This document shows positions 15,114-21,795 of a stretch of DNA of 23,717 nucleotides, in pieces (position 1 is the first letter of the stretch; each line of letters starts with the position of its first letter). The position numbers and the translations under genes were made by a program. The stretch lies in IMG/VR virus record IMGVR_UViG_3300027901_000297, positions 1 through 23,717 of that record; one strand, 5' to 3'. The notes beneath the pieces were generated by a model that saw nothing but the letters and a program-made list of their open reading frames with translations, searched no databases and had not been told where the DNA came from. Source of the stretch: a virus.

Positions 15114-15434
15114 CTATCGTCTTAATCCTATACCTGCAGGAGCGCCAGGAACAGTTTTGTTGAAGTCGAAAGGGACGTTTACACTGTGCCCCCATATGTT
15201 TCTGGCATTTACCTCAATATGGTGATTGCCATTGGATATGCCTGCCAAGTCCATGAGAATAACAACTGTTTCACCGCCAACGTCCGTCTCTGCGTATGGC
15301 ACATAAGTTGGCGCTCCATCAAAAATGACTTCATATTCGTCAACGTCAGTTTGCGGGTCACACACGAGAAATGGGTTTGCCATTGCAAATGCTGGCAATA
15401 AAACAATGGCAACAATTAAAAATAATGTTTTCAT
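15114..15434 (-). CDS. Small secreted/periplasmic protein with signal peptide
   Basis: This 106-residue protein opens with a classical signal peptide: MKTL, a hydrophobic core (FLIVAIVLLPAFA) and a probable cleavage after AMA at residue 19-20. The mature part begins NPFLVCDP and has about 85 residues of beta-type sequence (YEVIFDG, ETVVILMDLAG, NHHIEVNARNIWG, VNVPFDFNK). An immunoglobulin or fibronectin-III-like domain is a reasonable guess from the strand pattern. With one Cys in the mature protein and no lipobox at the cleavage site, it is unlikely to be a lipoprotein. Its place between sulfotransferase and transketolase genes suggests a link with the envelope. Translation starts at an ATG behind a strong AAGGAG site. 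Function unknown. Confidence 0.75.
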   Translation of the reverse strand: MKTLFLIVAIVLLPAFAMANPFLVCDPQTDVDEYEVIFDGAPTYVPYAETDVGGETVVILMDLAGISNGNHHIEVNARNIWGHSVNVPFDFNKTVPGAPAGIGLRR

Positions 15435-15442
15435 ATGGTTAT

Positions 15443-15448
15443 CTCCTT
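15443..15448 (-). promoter_or_regulatory. Ribosome binding site of the secreted protein
   Basis: AAGGAG on the coding strand, eight bases before the ATG at 15434. It overlaps the TAA stop of the preceding sulfotransferase-like gene, so initiation here may be coupled to termination there. Confidence 0.65.
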
Positions 15449-16175
15449 ATTTAAATGATTCTTTATACACAGGAAACATATTGAATATAAGTCTATCGCG
15501 ATTTAAAACCTCTTGCACCATGTCGTTATCATAATATTCAGTCCAATGCTTTTTGCCCTTGGTAATATTTGCCTTTGGGAAATTCCTTAGAGACCCTATG
15601 TGTTGGGGTGATAATTCAATGGTTTCACTTAATAGTTTATACAAAACATTGGGAATCCCAAACTCCATGGGCACTATTGCGTCGGCTAATTGTAAGTTTT
15701 TAAACTCCGTAACCCACTCATGGTTTGGCATCCTTAAAGTTCTAGCGATATCATAAAACAACATAACAAACCTTACCGTAAACGACCCCATATCCTTGGG
15801 AAATCTATTCTTGTGTGTATCCCTCAGATATTCGGTCTCATATGGTAATTGGTCTACGGGATCCATAAATACATAATCCATGAAACTCATATTCTTCCGT
15901 TTGCGTAGTCCCTTGTACCAAATAGTTACATACCAATCTAATGGGTTGCGGACAAAACCAAACTTGAAACATGTATGGATATCAAAGTAATTTATGAAAC
16001 TTAGTGGTTTGTGCCAATACCCACTCTTATCTATTTTTGTTGGCACTCCATCCGTCGGTTTATAGACGATCTCGAAATTATCCTCAATCCACTTCTTTAC
16101 GCTGGTCCCGCCAGTATGTTGCAAATGAACAAATATCGCGTGCTTTTCCGTGTCCGGGTTTTTAAATATTATCAT
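15447..16175 (-). CDS. Sulfotransferase-like P-loop protein (paralog family member 4, tandem copy)
   Basis: This 242-residue protein starts at the ATG at 16175, overlapping the previous stop as ATGA; starting 54 bases earlier would intrude into that gene. It has the family signatures: a P-loop-like HLQHTGGTSVKKWI (17-30), FGFVRNPLDWYVTIW (72-86), a late YYDNDMVQEVL, and LIFNMFPVY at the end. It is a tandem duplicate of the preceding gene, sharing about two-thirds of the first 60 residues, including NPDT, HLQHTGG and SGYWHKPL. Two features are odd. The Pro-Lys of the usual PKTGG loop is Gln-His, and the Ser of the 3'-phosphate segment is Thr (YVTIW). Either PAPS binding is altered or the substrate differs. 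Confidence 0.78.
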   Translation of the reverse strand: MIIFKNPDTEKHAIFVHLQHTGGTSVKKWIEDNFEIVYKPTDGVPTKIDKSGYWHKPLSFINYFDIHTCFKFGFVRNPLDWYVTIWYKGLRKRKNMSFMDYVFMDPVDQLPYETEYLRDTHKNRFPKDMGSFTVRFVMLFYDIARTLRMPNHEWVTEFKNLQLADAIVPMEFGIPNVLYKLLSETIELSPQHIGSLRNFPKANITKGKKHWTEYYDNDMVQEVLNRDRLIFNMFPVYKESFK

Positions 16176-16888
16176 CGCAACATATCCATATACATTGGGA
16201 ACGCCTTGAATATCAAGCGATCTCGCCACACGACTTCGCGCACCATTGCGTCATCATAATATTCCTGCCAAGGTTTTCGTTCTGTGCTGTTTTCATGCGG
16301 AAATTCCGTATCGTTCTTGAACCCAAGTGTATCAGTCAAGAGTTGCCGCAATATGCCTATATGTCCTAATTCCATTGGTGCTATCGCATCCGCAAGGCAT
16401 AATTCCCGCCAACGGGAACGCCAATTAGGGTCTATTACTATCTTTGCTAAATCAAAATAAGCAGTCAAAAAACGCCACGTAAGCATGCCTATATTTTGTG
16501 GTATCCTCTTAAAAGACTCAAACACTACTCTCGTATTCCCATAAGCGTAGGGCAACTGTTCCGAAACAGGCAAAGACATAAAGTGTTTAAAACTCCATGA
16601 TTGGCGTTCCTCCCCCCTTCTATGCCAATACGATACATACCAATCAAATGGATTACGTATAAAACCAAACTTAAAGCACATCTGAATCTCATAATTTTGT
16701 GCCAAACATAGTGGTTTATGCCAATAACCACTCCTATCAACCATGCTATCTGTTACTACTCCATCGCCAGGTTCGTAAACAATCCTGTAGTTTTGCTCCA
16801 ACCACTTTTTTGTGCTGCTCCCTCCAGTATGCTGCAAGTGGGTAAATATTGCTCGCTTGCCCGTGTCTGGATTTTCAAAAATAACCAT
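16172..16888 (-). CDS. Sulfotransferase-like P-loop protein (paralog family member 3, tandem copy)
   Basis: This 238-residue protein starts at the ATG at 16888, which shares bases with the radical SAM stop (TAATG). An earlier ATG at 16933 would overlap that gene by 46 bases and adds sequence not found in the paralog. Signatures: HLQHTGGSSTKKWL (17-30), FGFIRNPFDWYVSYW (74-88), YYDDAMVREVV and LIFKAFPMY at the C-terminus. The shared SGYWHKPL and NPDTGKRAIF segments pair it with the following gene. The loop carries Gln-His where PAPS-binding loops normally have Pro-Lys. It contains a TTCCCG-N4-CGGGAA palindrome (16403-16418). The predicted role is sulfo transfer from PAPS to an unknown acceptor. 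Confidence 0.78.
   Translation of the reverse strand: MVIFENPDTGKRAIFTHLQHTGGSSTKKWLEQNYRIVYEPGDGVVTDSMVDRSGYWHKPLCLAQNYEIQMCFKFGFIRNPFDWYVSYWHRRGEERQSWSFKHFMSLPVSEQLPYAYGNTRVVFESFKRIPQNIGMLTWRFLTAYFDLAKIVIDPNWRSRWRELCLADAIAPMELGHIGILRQLLTDTLGFKNDTEFPHENSTERKPWQEYYDDAMVREVVWRDRLIFKAFPMYMDMLR
16403..16418. repeat. Palindromic repeat TTCCCG-CCAA-CGGGAA
   Basis: Perfect copy of TTCCCG-N4-CGGGAA within a sulfotransferase-like gene, preceded by AA as in the other copies. Its spacer CCAA makes this copy the exact reverse complement of the one at 10252. Confidence 0.6.
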
Positions 16889-17904
16889 TATATAAAATTT
16901 ACGTGCTTTGGCGGTTCCTCTTTCAGCGCCCATAAATAACGGTTGCAGGCATCCATCCTACACATCTTGCGACACTCTGTGCAATCAGGTGTGGGTTTGT
17001 TTATAGTCCACACCATATCGCTAAACGGTTGTTTCTTGATATTTCCATAGTAGAACGCCTTATTCCCCAGGTGAGCGCTACATGACCATAATCCGCCCCC
17101 ACTATCTAAGTATGCCCAGAAAGGTAGGGCATAGCATTTGTCATATGCACGCTCTGCATTGTCTGCCGTGTTTGTGCGGTATATTATGGGGAACCCATCA
17201 ATTTCGACCCTCTCTGTCCAAGAGGAATAATCTATGTCTCCATATGGGGCATCACTTGAGGGGTGCTGCGAGTACGGTTTTATTACCAGATAATCCATGC
17301 CAATGTTTTTTGCCATTTTAGCCAACTCAAACACTTCGTCCCTATTTTCGGGCAACCAAAGCATCTGAAAACCCAACACACACGGATATTGATTACGCTC
17401 CCTGATAGACGCCGCTCGTTCCATGTTTCTTAATGTCTGATAAAATTTGTTTTCCTTAACGCCGTGTAGTTTGGCATACGTGCCCGGAAATCCAGCATCC
17501 ACGCTCGTCTTTATCCAGTGGCAGTACGGGAGTATCTTTTCGGCAAGTTCCTGTTTTAGCAATCCGCCATTAGTGGTTATGGCCACATCTAAACCGCTTA
17601 ACACGGCAGTTCTCACTATTTCCGCAATATCCCCATGAAGCAACGGTTCCCCTTCTCCCGCAAACATAACGCTCTTGGTGCCTACCCCTGCCATCTCACC
17701 GAATGTGGCCTCAAGCAACCCAATATCTAGTTTGCGTCTCTTGTATCCCATAAAGTCAAGGGCACAAAAGACACATCGGTGTTGGCATGCCCCTATCGGG
17801 CTAATCTCCACATATATTGGCCCTATCGGTTCTCCGTTCAACCACTTGGTGATTCTTTTGGGGTGAAATTGTAATTTTTGGCTATCAATATAATATTTAT
17901 CCAT
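16888..17904 (-). CDS. Radical SAM/SPASM-like enzyme
   Basis: This 338-residue protein begins at the ATG at 17904 (a GTG two codons earlier is also possible), inside the last bases of the HNH gene. It has the radical SAM motif C40-x3-C44-x2-C47 (CQHRCVFC), a glycine-rich MFAGEGEPLLH strand and a TTNGGLL turn. The C-terminus has a set of cysteines (KCYALPF, WSCSAH, CTECRKMCRMDAC) typical of SPASM auxiliary Fe-S clusters. It ends PPKHVNFI. The same first-40-residue layout and the same tail occur in the radical SAM protein at 11171-12274. Such enzymes perform radical redox, epimerisation or bond-forming chemistry on peptides or small molecules. Substrate unknown. Its natural upstream neighbour may have been a sulfotransferase-like gene before the HNH gene arrived. 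Confidence 0.9.
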   Translation of the reverse strand: MDKYYIDSQKLQFHPKRITKWLNGEPIGPIYVEISPIGACQHRCVFCALDFMGYKRRKLDIGLLEATFGEMAGVGTKSVMFAGEGEPLLHGDIAEIVRTAVLSGLDVAITTNGGLLKQELAEKILPYCHWIKTSVDAGFPGTYAKLHGVKENKFYQTLRNMERAASIRERNQYPCVLGFQMLWLPENRDEVFELAKMAKNIGMDYLVIKPYSQHPSSDAPYGDIDYSSWTERVEIDGFPIIYRTNTADNAERAYDKCYALPFWAYLDSGGGLWSCSAHLGNKAFYYGNIKKQPFSDMVWTINKPTPDCTECRKMCRMDACNRYLWALKEEPPKHVNFI

Positions 17905-18889
17905 TGACACATCTCAAATCAAAACGTCTACAACCATATTGACTATGTATATATTCATGGCATGTGTTACATACTGTTATGCATATATCTATATCTACAG
18001 ATTCAATGGGGTTCTGTTTTATACCTTCTAGATGATGACAATGGAGGCTTTTATTGTCCCCGCATATTTGGCATTCCCAACCATCACGCTCAAATACCAT
18101 TTGGCGTAATTCGGGTTGCACTTCTCTTGCAGAATATTTTTCTCGTCCCCTGAGAAATTTTCGTTGATTAAAGGTGGGACATTCATTTTTGCATTCATCA
18201 GAGCAATATAATCGAGACTCTCCGTGATTTACTAAATGTGTTACTCGTATCCGGTTACGGACAGCGTTTTGAGTGGGGGTAAACCAGATGCCACAATAAG
18301 CGCATTTTACTTGTAAAATATTTGTTTCTGTAGGTTTCCTCCGAACGTCTTCCATAAATTTGATTTGTTTAGCATAAGTATCATATGCACATAATTGGCG
18401 TTTTTTTACACCCCCCTTCCAACTTGATGACTTTTCTTTTTTCCTTGAGTTTTTTTGGAACCAAAGCAACCAACAAGTCTTATTACAAAAGAAATGTTTA
18501 TTTCTTTTGAGAGCATAAGGGGTAACCATCTTAGGTTTTTTGCAGTTACTACATGCTACTTTGATTTTGGTAGATTTTCGTTGATAATTCCCCTTGCTTA
18601 ACCATGAACGAAAACATTTTTGGTCACAGAAAAAATGCTTATTACGTTTTGCACGAGAGGGGTGAACAAATTTTTTTGTACCACACTCGCCACATTGAAC
18701 TTCAATGCTACTAAATTGAGGGTTATTTGTTCCTCTGGTATTTTCTGATAACCATAATGCTTGGCACTTACTGTCGCAAAAATGTCTTTTAGACCTAACC
18801 GCACGAGCAAGTGTTAATCTTTTTGGTTTATTGCAGTATGCACACAAGACTTTGACTCTTTCTTTTCTTTCTTTTGTATGCTGTCTCAT
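17897..18889 (-). CDS. HNH homing endonuclease with four zinc-finger repeats
   Basis: This 330-residue basic protein contains four Cys4 repeats of the form CxxC-x18-29-CxxxC: C16/C19/C38/C42, C66/C69/C88/C92, C113/C116/C135/C139, and the looser C196/C199/C229/C233. The first three share RSKRHFC / RNKHFFC segments and probably read DNA. An HNH domain follows at about residues 262-316 (C273-x2-C276, LHCHH at 282-286, C307-x2-C310-H311, H315). This is the layout of phage HNH homing endonucleases. The gene is AT- and Lys-rich compared with its neighbours. It lies next to a sulfotransferase-like remnant and its 3' end overlaps the next gene's start, all signs of a mobile insertion into the cassette. 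Confidence 0.85.
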   Translation of the reverse strand: MRQHTKERKERVKVLCAYCNKPKRLTLARAVRSKRHFCDSKCQALWLSENTRGTNNPQFSSIEVQCGECGTKKFVHPSRAKRNKHFFCDQKCFRSWLSKGNYQRKSTKIKVACSNCKKPKMVTPYALKRNKHFFCNKTCWLLWFQKNSRKKEKSSSWKGGVKKRQLCAYDTYAKQIKFMEDVRRKPTETNILQVKCAYCGIWFTPTQNAVRNRIRVTHLVNHGESRLYCSDECKNECPTFNQRKFLRGREKYSAREVQPELRQMVFERDGWECQICGDNKSLHCHHLEGIKQNPIESVDIDICITVCNTCHEYIHSQYGCRRFDLRCVNG

Positions 18890-18892
18890 GTC

Positions 18893-19015
18893 TTATAAAT
18901 ACCCAAATCGCTCCATAGCCAGTTTAAATTTTGATCGCTTTTTCCATGTATTATCATGGCCATTATATTGGTTGTATGTTAGTTGCGGGTCTAAATTCTG
19001 CCTCGATACCCTGCC
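18893..19015 (-). pseudogene. Possible sulfotransferase C-terminal remnant
   Basis: A 40-codon open frame without a start codon near its beginning overlaps the end of the sulfotransferase-like gene in another frame. It fills the 73-base gap before the HNH gene and ends in FKLAMERFGYL followed by TAA. That ending closely resembles the end of the sulfotransferase at 20820-21764 (FTATMENFGYL). The stretch HDNTWKKRSKFKLAMERFGYL is otherwise unexplained. It could be a fragment of a lost sulfotransferase gene cut by the HNH insertion, or the true C-terminus of the preceding gene after a frameshift. Confidence 0.45.
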
Positions 19016-19751
19016 TTAATTCTATTGGTTTTGCCTCTGGCGGTGTCCGTGGATAACCAAACCTGTCAAACAAGTATTGTTCCCTATGAAGAATTTCGCT
19101 TACTGCGCGCTCATCATAATAATCGCATATAGCCTTATTCGGGTCTTTCCTAACAGATGGCGTCAAGTTGTATGGTTCGGCCTTTCGTAAACCTGCCTCC
19201 TGTTCGGGGGATAGTTTGAAAATAAACTCATTGAATATGTCTACCACTTGTTCTACGAGTCCATCTTCCAATCTTATTATCTTATCGGCTAGATCACTAC
19301 CGTCATCATCGAGAAACATGAATTTAAACCACTTGGTCATCATACCATCCTTTATGTCTCCCTCGTTCCATACCCTCTGGTGGTGTGGCCAATTAATGGG
19401 TCTGCATTCATCCTGGTTTAATAGGTACTCACTAAATCCTACTGGCCTGTCTGTCACAGAACCGTCAAAACTAAATTGTGCTATAGACCACCATGACACC
19501 CACCAATCGAAAGGGTTTTTTATTATGCCCCAACGATAAGGTGGGTCTGTAATGCGGTAGGGGCGATTTGGACCGTTATATATCCAATCACCAAGCCATT
19601 TACGAATGAAGGTTCCGGCGCACTTGGGCATATGAATGAAACCAAAATCAGTATGCACGTAGGTGAATTTTCGATAGGAATACGTGTCGAACTTGTTCTT
19701 GCGCCTATTCATGTGCTGAATGTATTCCCAGGCTATTTGGCTTCTAATCAT
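18963..19751 (-). CDS. Sulfotransferase-like P-loop protein (paralog family member 2)
   Basis: This 262-residue protein starts at the ATG at 19751, overlapping the YkgJ-like stop as ATGA. Signatures: the P-loop HMPKCAGTFIRKWL (40-53), the 3'-phosphate segment WGIIKNPFDWWVSWW (about 74-88; the usual Arg is Lys), IIRLEDGLVEQVVDIFNE, YYDERAVSEIL, and LFDRFGYP near the end. After FGYP there is a 30-residue tail (PRTPPEAKPIELRQG and beyond) that its paralogs lack. In an overlapping frame another sulfotransferase-like ending is visible (18893-19015), so the C-terminus here may have been altered by a frameshift or rearrangement. Likely a PAPS-dependent sulfotransferase with unknown acceptor. Confidence 0.78.
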   Translation of the reverse strand: MIRSQIAWEYIQHMNRRKNKFDTYSYRKFTYVHTDFGFIHMPKCAGTFIRKWLGDWIYNGPNRPYRITDPPYRWGIIKNPFDWWVSWWSIAQFSFDGSVTDRPVGFSEYLLNQDECRPINWPHHQRVWNEGDIKDGMMTKWFKFMFLDDDGSDLADKIIRLEDGLVEQVVDIFNEFIFKLSPEQEAGLRKAEPYNLTPSVRKDPNKAICDYYDERAVSEILHREQYLFDRFGYPRTPPEAKPIELRQGIEAEFRPATNIQPI

Positions 19752-19978
19752 TTTGACTTACAACAAAAATCAACGCAAGCATCGGGGCGGTTCTCGTAAA
19801 TGCCACAAAGATTGTCCTCGGTTAAGTGTGGACAGTCTTTATCAAACACAAACATCATCTTCTTTACTGTATGCCCCGTGCGCACCGATAAAAATTTAGC
19901 CGCTTTTGGAGGAAGTGTAATTGAATACTTATTGCCTTTCCTGCAACACTTTCCGCATTTATCACAATCCTCTTTCAT
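19748..19978 (-). CDS. YkgJ-like CxxCxxCC metal/Fe-S-binding protein
   Basis: This 76-residue protein has the CxxCxxCC motif (C5, C8, C11, C12) plus CPHL (C49), a C-GIYENRP segment (C58) and a Cys-rich end (C68, C72, C73). This is the complete layout of the YkgJ / putative zinc- or iron-chelating family. I chose the ATG at 19978: it overlaps the radical SAM stop as ATGA and has a GAGGT site four bases upstream, while an earlier ATG at 20002 lies within that gene. The direct coupling to a radical SAM gene suggests a helper role, for example in cluster supply, electron transfer or metal handling. The biochemical function of the family is not established. Confidence 0.83.
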   Translation of the reverse strand: MKEDCDKCGKCCRKGNKYSITLPPKAAKFLSVRTGHTVKKMMFVFDKDCPHLTEDNLCGIYENRPDACVDFCCKSK

Positions 19979-20820
19979 GTTGACCTCAAGGTAATGGCAC
20001 ATGAGCCATACTCCTGAAATCTATTATTCTTGATTTTTACATCACACTCATTGCATGAGGGGGTTTGGCAATTTCTAAATTTGAACCCTATTTCAAGGTC
20101 TTCATCTAATATGTGTCCAATCGGGTTAATCCCCGCATACAAATCCCTGTGGCATCTATGTAAGTGCCCATCGGGTGCTATCAGTATTTCAGTATTCTTA
20201 CATTCCACATCTTTTACTTTTCCACGCATAACTCTTGGATACTTATATGTTCCGTATAGTTGTCCATGATACTCACCCAAAAACTGCTTGGTGCGAAAAT
20301 CAACTCCCGCAAGCAATGCAGTACGTTTCAATATCTCAATGCCAACATTAGGGTGATCCACAACAAACAACCCTATATCATATCCCGCTCCCTGTAATGC
20401 CAGTATGCGTCTCAACAATACATCATAGTCTGCCCATTCGGGATGATAGCTAACTCTAATAGATGCATAGGGGACGTTTCTCTGTAGTCGCCCTGGCAGT
20501 ATTCTTTTTATGAAATCATCCAAATCAAACGTAAGGTTGGTAAGAATATCTATGTAGAATTCCGGTCTCACACCTTCTATGATATCCAACCATCCCTTGT
20601 AAACGCTTGGTTCTCCACCCTGTAGCGTCAACGGCACCATAAGCGAGCGGGTAATGTTTAAGCGGTTCAATCCCTCCACCCATTGTTCTGGGGTTAATTC
20701 CCGTCGACGGGAAAGTTTTCCGTGCCTATTGATGCAGTAGATACACTTATAGTTACAGCGTAATGTTAGAAACACGCCCACATAAGTCAAATCGTTTGGC
20801 ACATCAATTTTTGGTAACAT
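19975..20820 (-). CDS. Radical SAM enzyme
   Basis: This 281-residue protein has the radical SAM motif C22-x3-C26-x2-C29 (CNYKCIYC) close to its N-terminus. It then has a glycine-rich LTLQGGEPSVYKG strand and an ILTNLTF turn. The C-terminal third has late cysteines (VECKNTE, LHRCHRD, RNCQTPSCNECD) consistent with an auxiliary Fe-S site. It is shorter than the other two radical SAM proteins and lacks their LQ-W/F-H start and HxNFI tail, so it belongs to a different branch. It overlaps both neighbours (TAATG upstream, ATGA downstream with the YkgJ-like gene). Substrate unknown; from context, modification of the same molecule that the sulfotransferases act on. It carries the perfect 16-base palindrome at 20698. 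Confidence 0.88.
   Translation of the reverse strand: MLPKIDVPNDLTYVGVFLTLRCNYKCIYCINRHGKLSRRRELTPEQWVEGLNRLNITRSLMVPLTLQGGEPSVYKGWLDIIEGVRPEFYIDILTNLTFDLDDFIKRILPGRLQRNVPYASIRVSYHPEWADYDVLLRRILALQGAGYDIGLFVVDHPNVGIEILKRTALLAGVDFRTKQFLGEYHGQLYGTYKYPRVMRGKVKDVECKNTEILIAPDGHLHRCHRDLYAGINPIGHILDEDLEIGFKFRNCQTPSCNECDVKIKNNRFQEYGSCAITLRST
19983..19987 (-). promoter_or_regulatory. Ribosome binding site deciding the YkgJ-like start
   Basis: GAGGT on the coding strand, four bases before the ATG at 19978. It supports that ATG over the in-frame ATG at 20002. Confidence 0.55.
20698..20713. repeat. Perfect 16-base palindrome TTCCCGTCGACGGGAA
   Basis: Third copy of TTCCCG-N4-CGGGAA and the only one whose spacer (TCGA) makes the whole 16 bases self-complementary. 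It lies inside the radical SAM gene and is preceded by AA, like the others. Confidence 0.65.
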
Positions 20821-21764
20821 TATAAGTATCCAAAGTTTTCCATTGTGGCAGTAAACCTATCGCGTTCTGGTTGTTCTATATCCTCAATCTTGATTGGTAC
20901 AACCCTCATTGAGTCTTCACATTCTCTTTTTACCCTGTCTTCCATCATCTCTGTCAGAGCAGTCGGTGAAACAAATGGATAATTAGATAGCATCATTCCA
21001 GCAATAATGCCTGGGTTCTCCACAATCATTTCATATTTGACATATTGGGCATCGCCCAGTGTATCCATTTGCGCTCTCCATATATGAGCACATCTCGTTA
21101 TATTATTCCACTCACCCCATAGCTCTCTAGCCTCTGAAGATACATACCACGGGCAATATGTTTCCGGTATAAACCAATTCAGTAAGGGAAGGGTTGGATG
21201 GGTAACGCCATCAGGTGTAGCAAATTTTAATTTTACATAATCTGCCACGACATCAAGACCGTTTCTAACCACGATCATGAATTTTACTTTCGGAAAAATC
21301 TTTCTTATCGTTGCCATGTGTGGAAATCCATCCACCAAATCGGAGATAAATAAGGGACGTTCCTCTATTATTCGAACAATGGCAGCACCATTGTCTGAGT
21401 TGTTTCCATGTCTCCTTTCAATCAATCGTTCTGCACATGTGGCCCATGCCCAATCTTTGTAAAGTAAATGGCGGGGATCATCGCACAAATATATCCCCCT
21501 AACCATTGGCACACAATGATCGTATAAAAGTGATAATCGGATAAGTGGGGATAATGTTTTAAGGGCATCGTTTGATGCGTGCGGGGGGATAAGTTTAAAC
21601 AAGGCTGGATGATTTAATCTATAAACATATTTCATGGTTGCAACTATCGCAGCAATCCAGGTCAGGCCAGTTCTTGCCACACCAGTTATCAGCAACATAT
21701 TGTCAAGCATGCTTCTTTCTAACGGTAGTTGCAAGGCAAGCCCCTTATGATTTTCTTCAATCAT
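20820..21764 (-). CDS. Sulfotransferase (distinct from the paralog set)
   Basis: This 314-residue protein has a sulfotransferase P-loop LLITGVARTGLTW (about 24-36) and a 3'-phosphate segment FMIVVRNGLDVVADY (162-176), with Arg167 in the usual position. It has a predicted PAPS-dependent fold of normal length. It ends in TATMENFGYL, the usual Sulfotransfer_1/3-type ending. It lacks the NPFDW and YYD signatures of the other five, so it probably acts on a different acceptor. The start is the ATG at 21764, with GAAAGGGG four bases upstream. A longer frame from a TTG at 21806 would overlap the GT9 gene and lacks support. It is joined to the next radical SAM gene by TAATG. Confidence 0.83.
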   Translation of the reverse strand: MIEENHKGLALQLPLERSMLDNMLLITGVARTGLTWIAAIVATMKYVYRLNHPALFKLIPPHASNDALKTLSPLIRLSLLYDHCVPMVRGIYLCDDPRHLLYKDWAWATCAERLIERRHGNNSDNGAAIVRIIEERPLFISDLVDGFPHMATIRKIFPKVKFMIVVRNGLDVVADYVKLKFATPDGVTHPTLPLLNWFIPETYCPWYVSSEARELWGEWNNITRCAHIWRAQMDTLGDAQYVKYEMIVENPGIIAGMMLSNYPFVSPTALTEMMEDRVKRECEDSMRVVPIKIEDIEQPERDRFTATMENFGYL

Positions 21765-21768
21765 GGTG

Positions 21769-21776
21769 CCCCTTTC
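21769..21776 (-). promoter_or_regulatory. Ribosome binding site deciding the sulfotransferase start
   Basis: GAAAGGGG on the coding strand, four bases before the ATG at 21764. It favours that codon over the TTG at 21806. Confidence 0.65.
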
Positions 21777-21795
21777 ATTTTCAAAATCGTGCTTA

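Noticed and set aside
16888-16933. Longer start for the sulfotransferase-like gene at 16933
   Set aside because: It would overlap the radical SAM gene by 46 bases and adds residues absent from the tandem paralog; the ATG at 16888 makes the usual TAATG junction.
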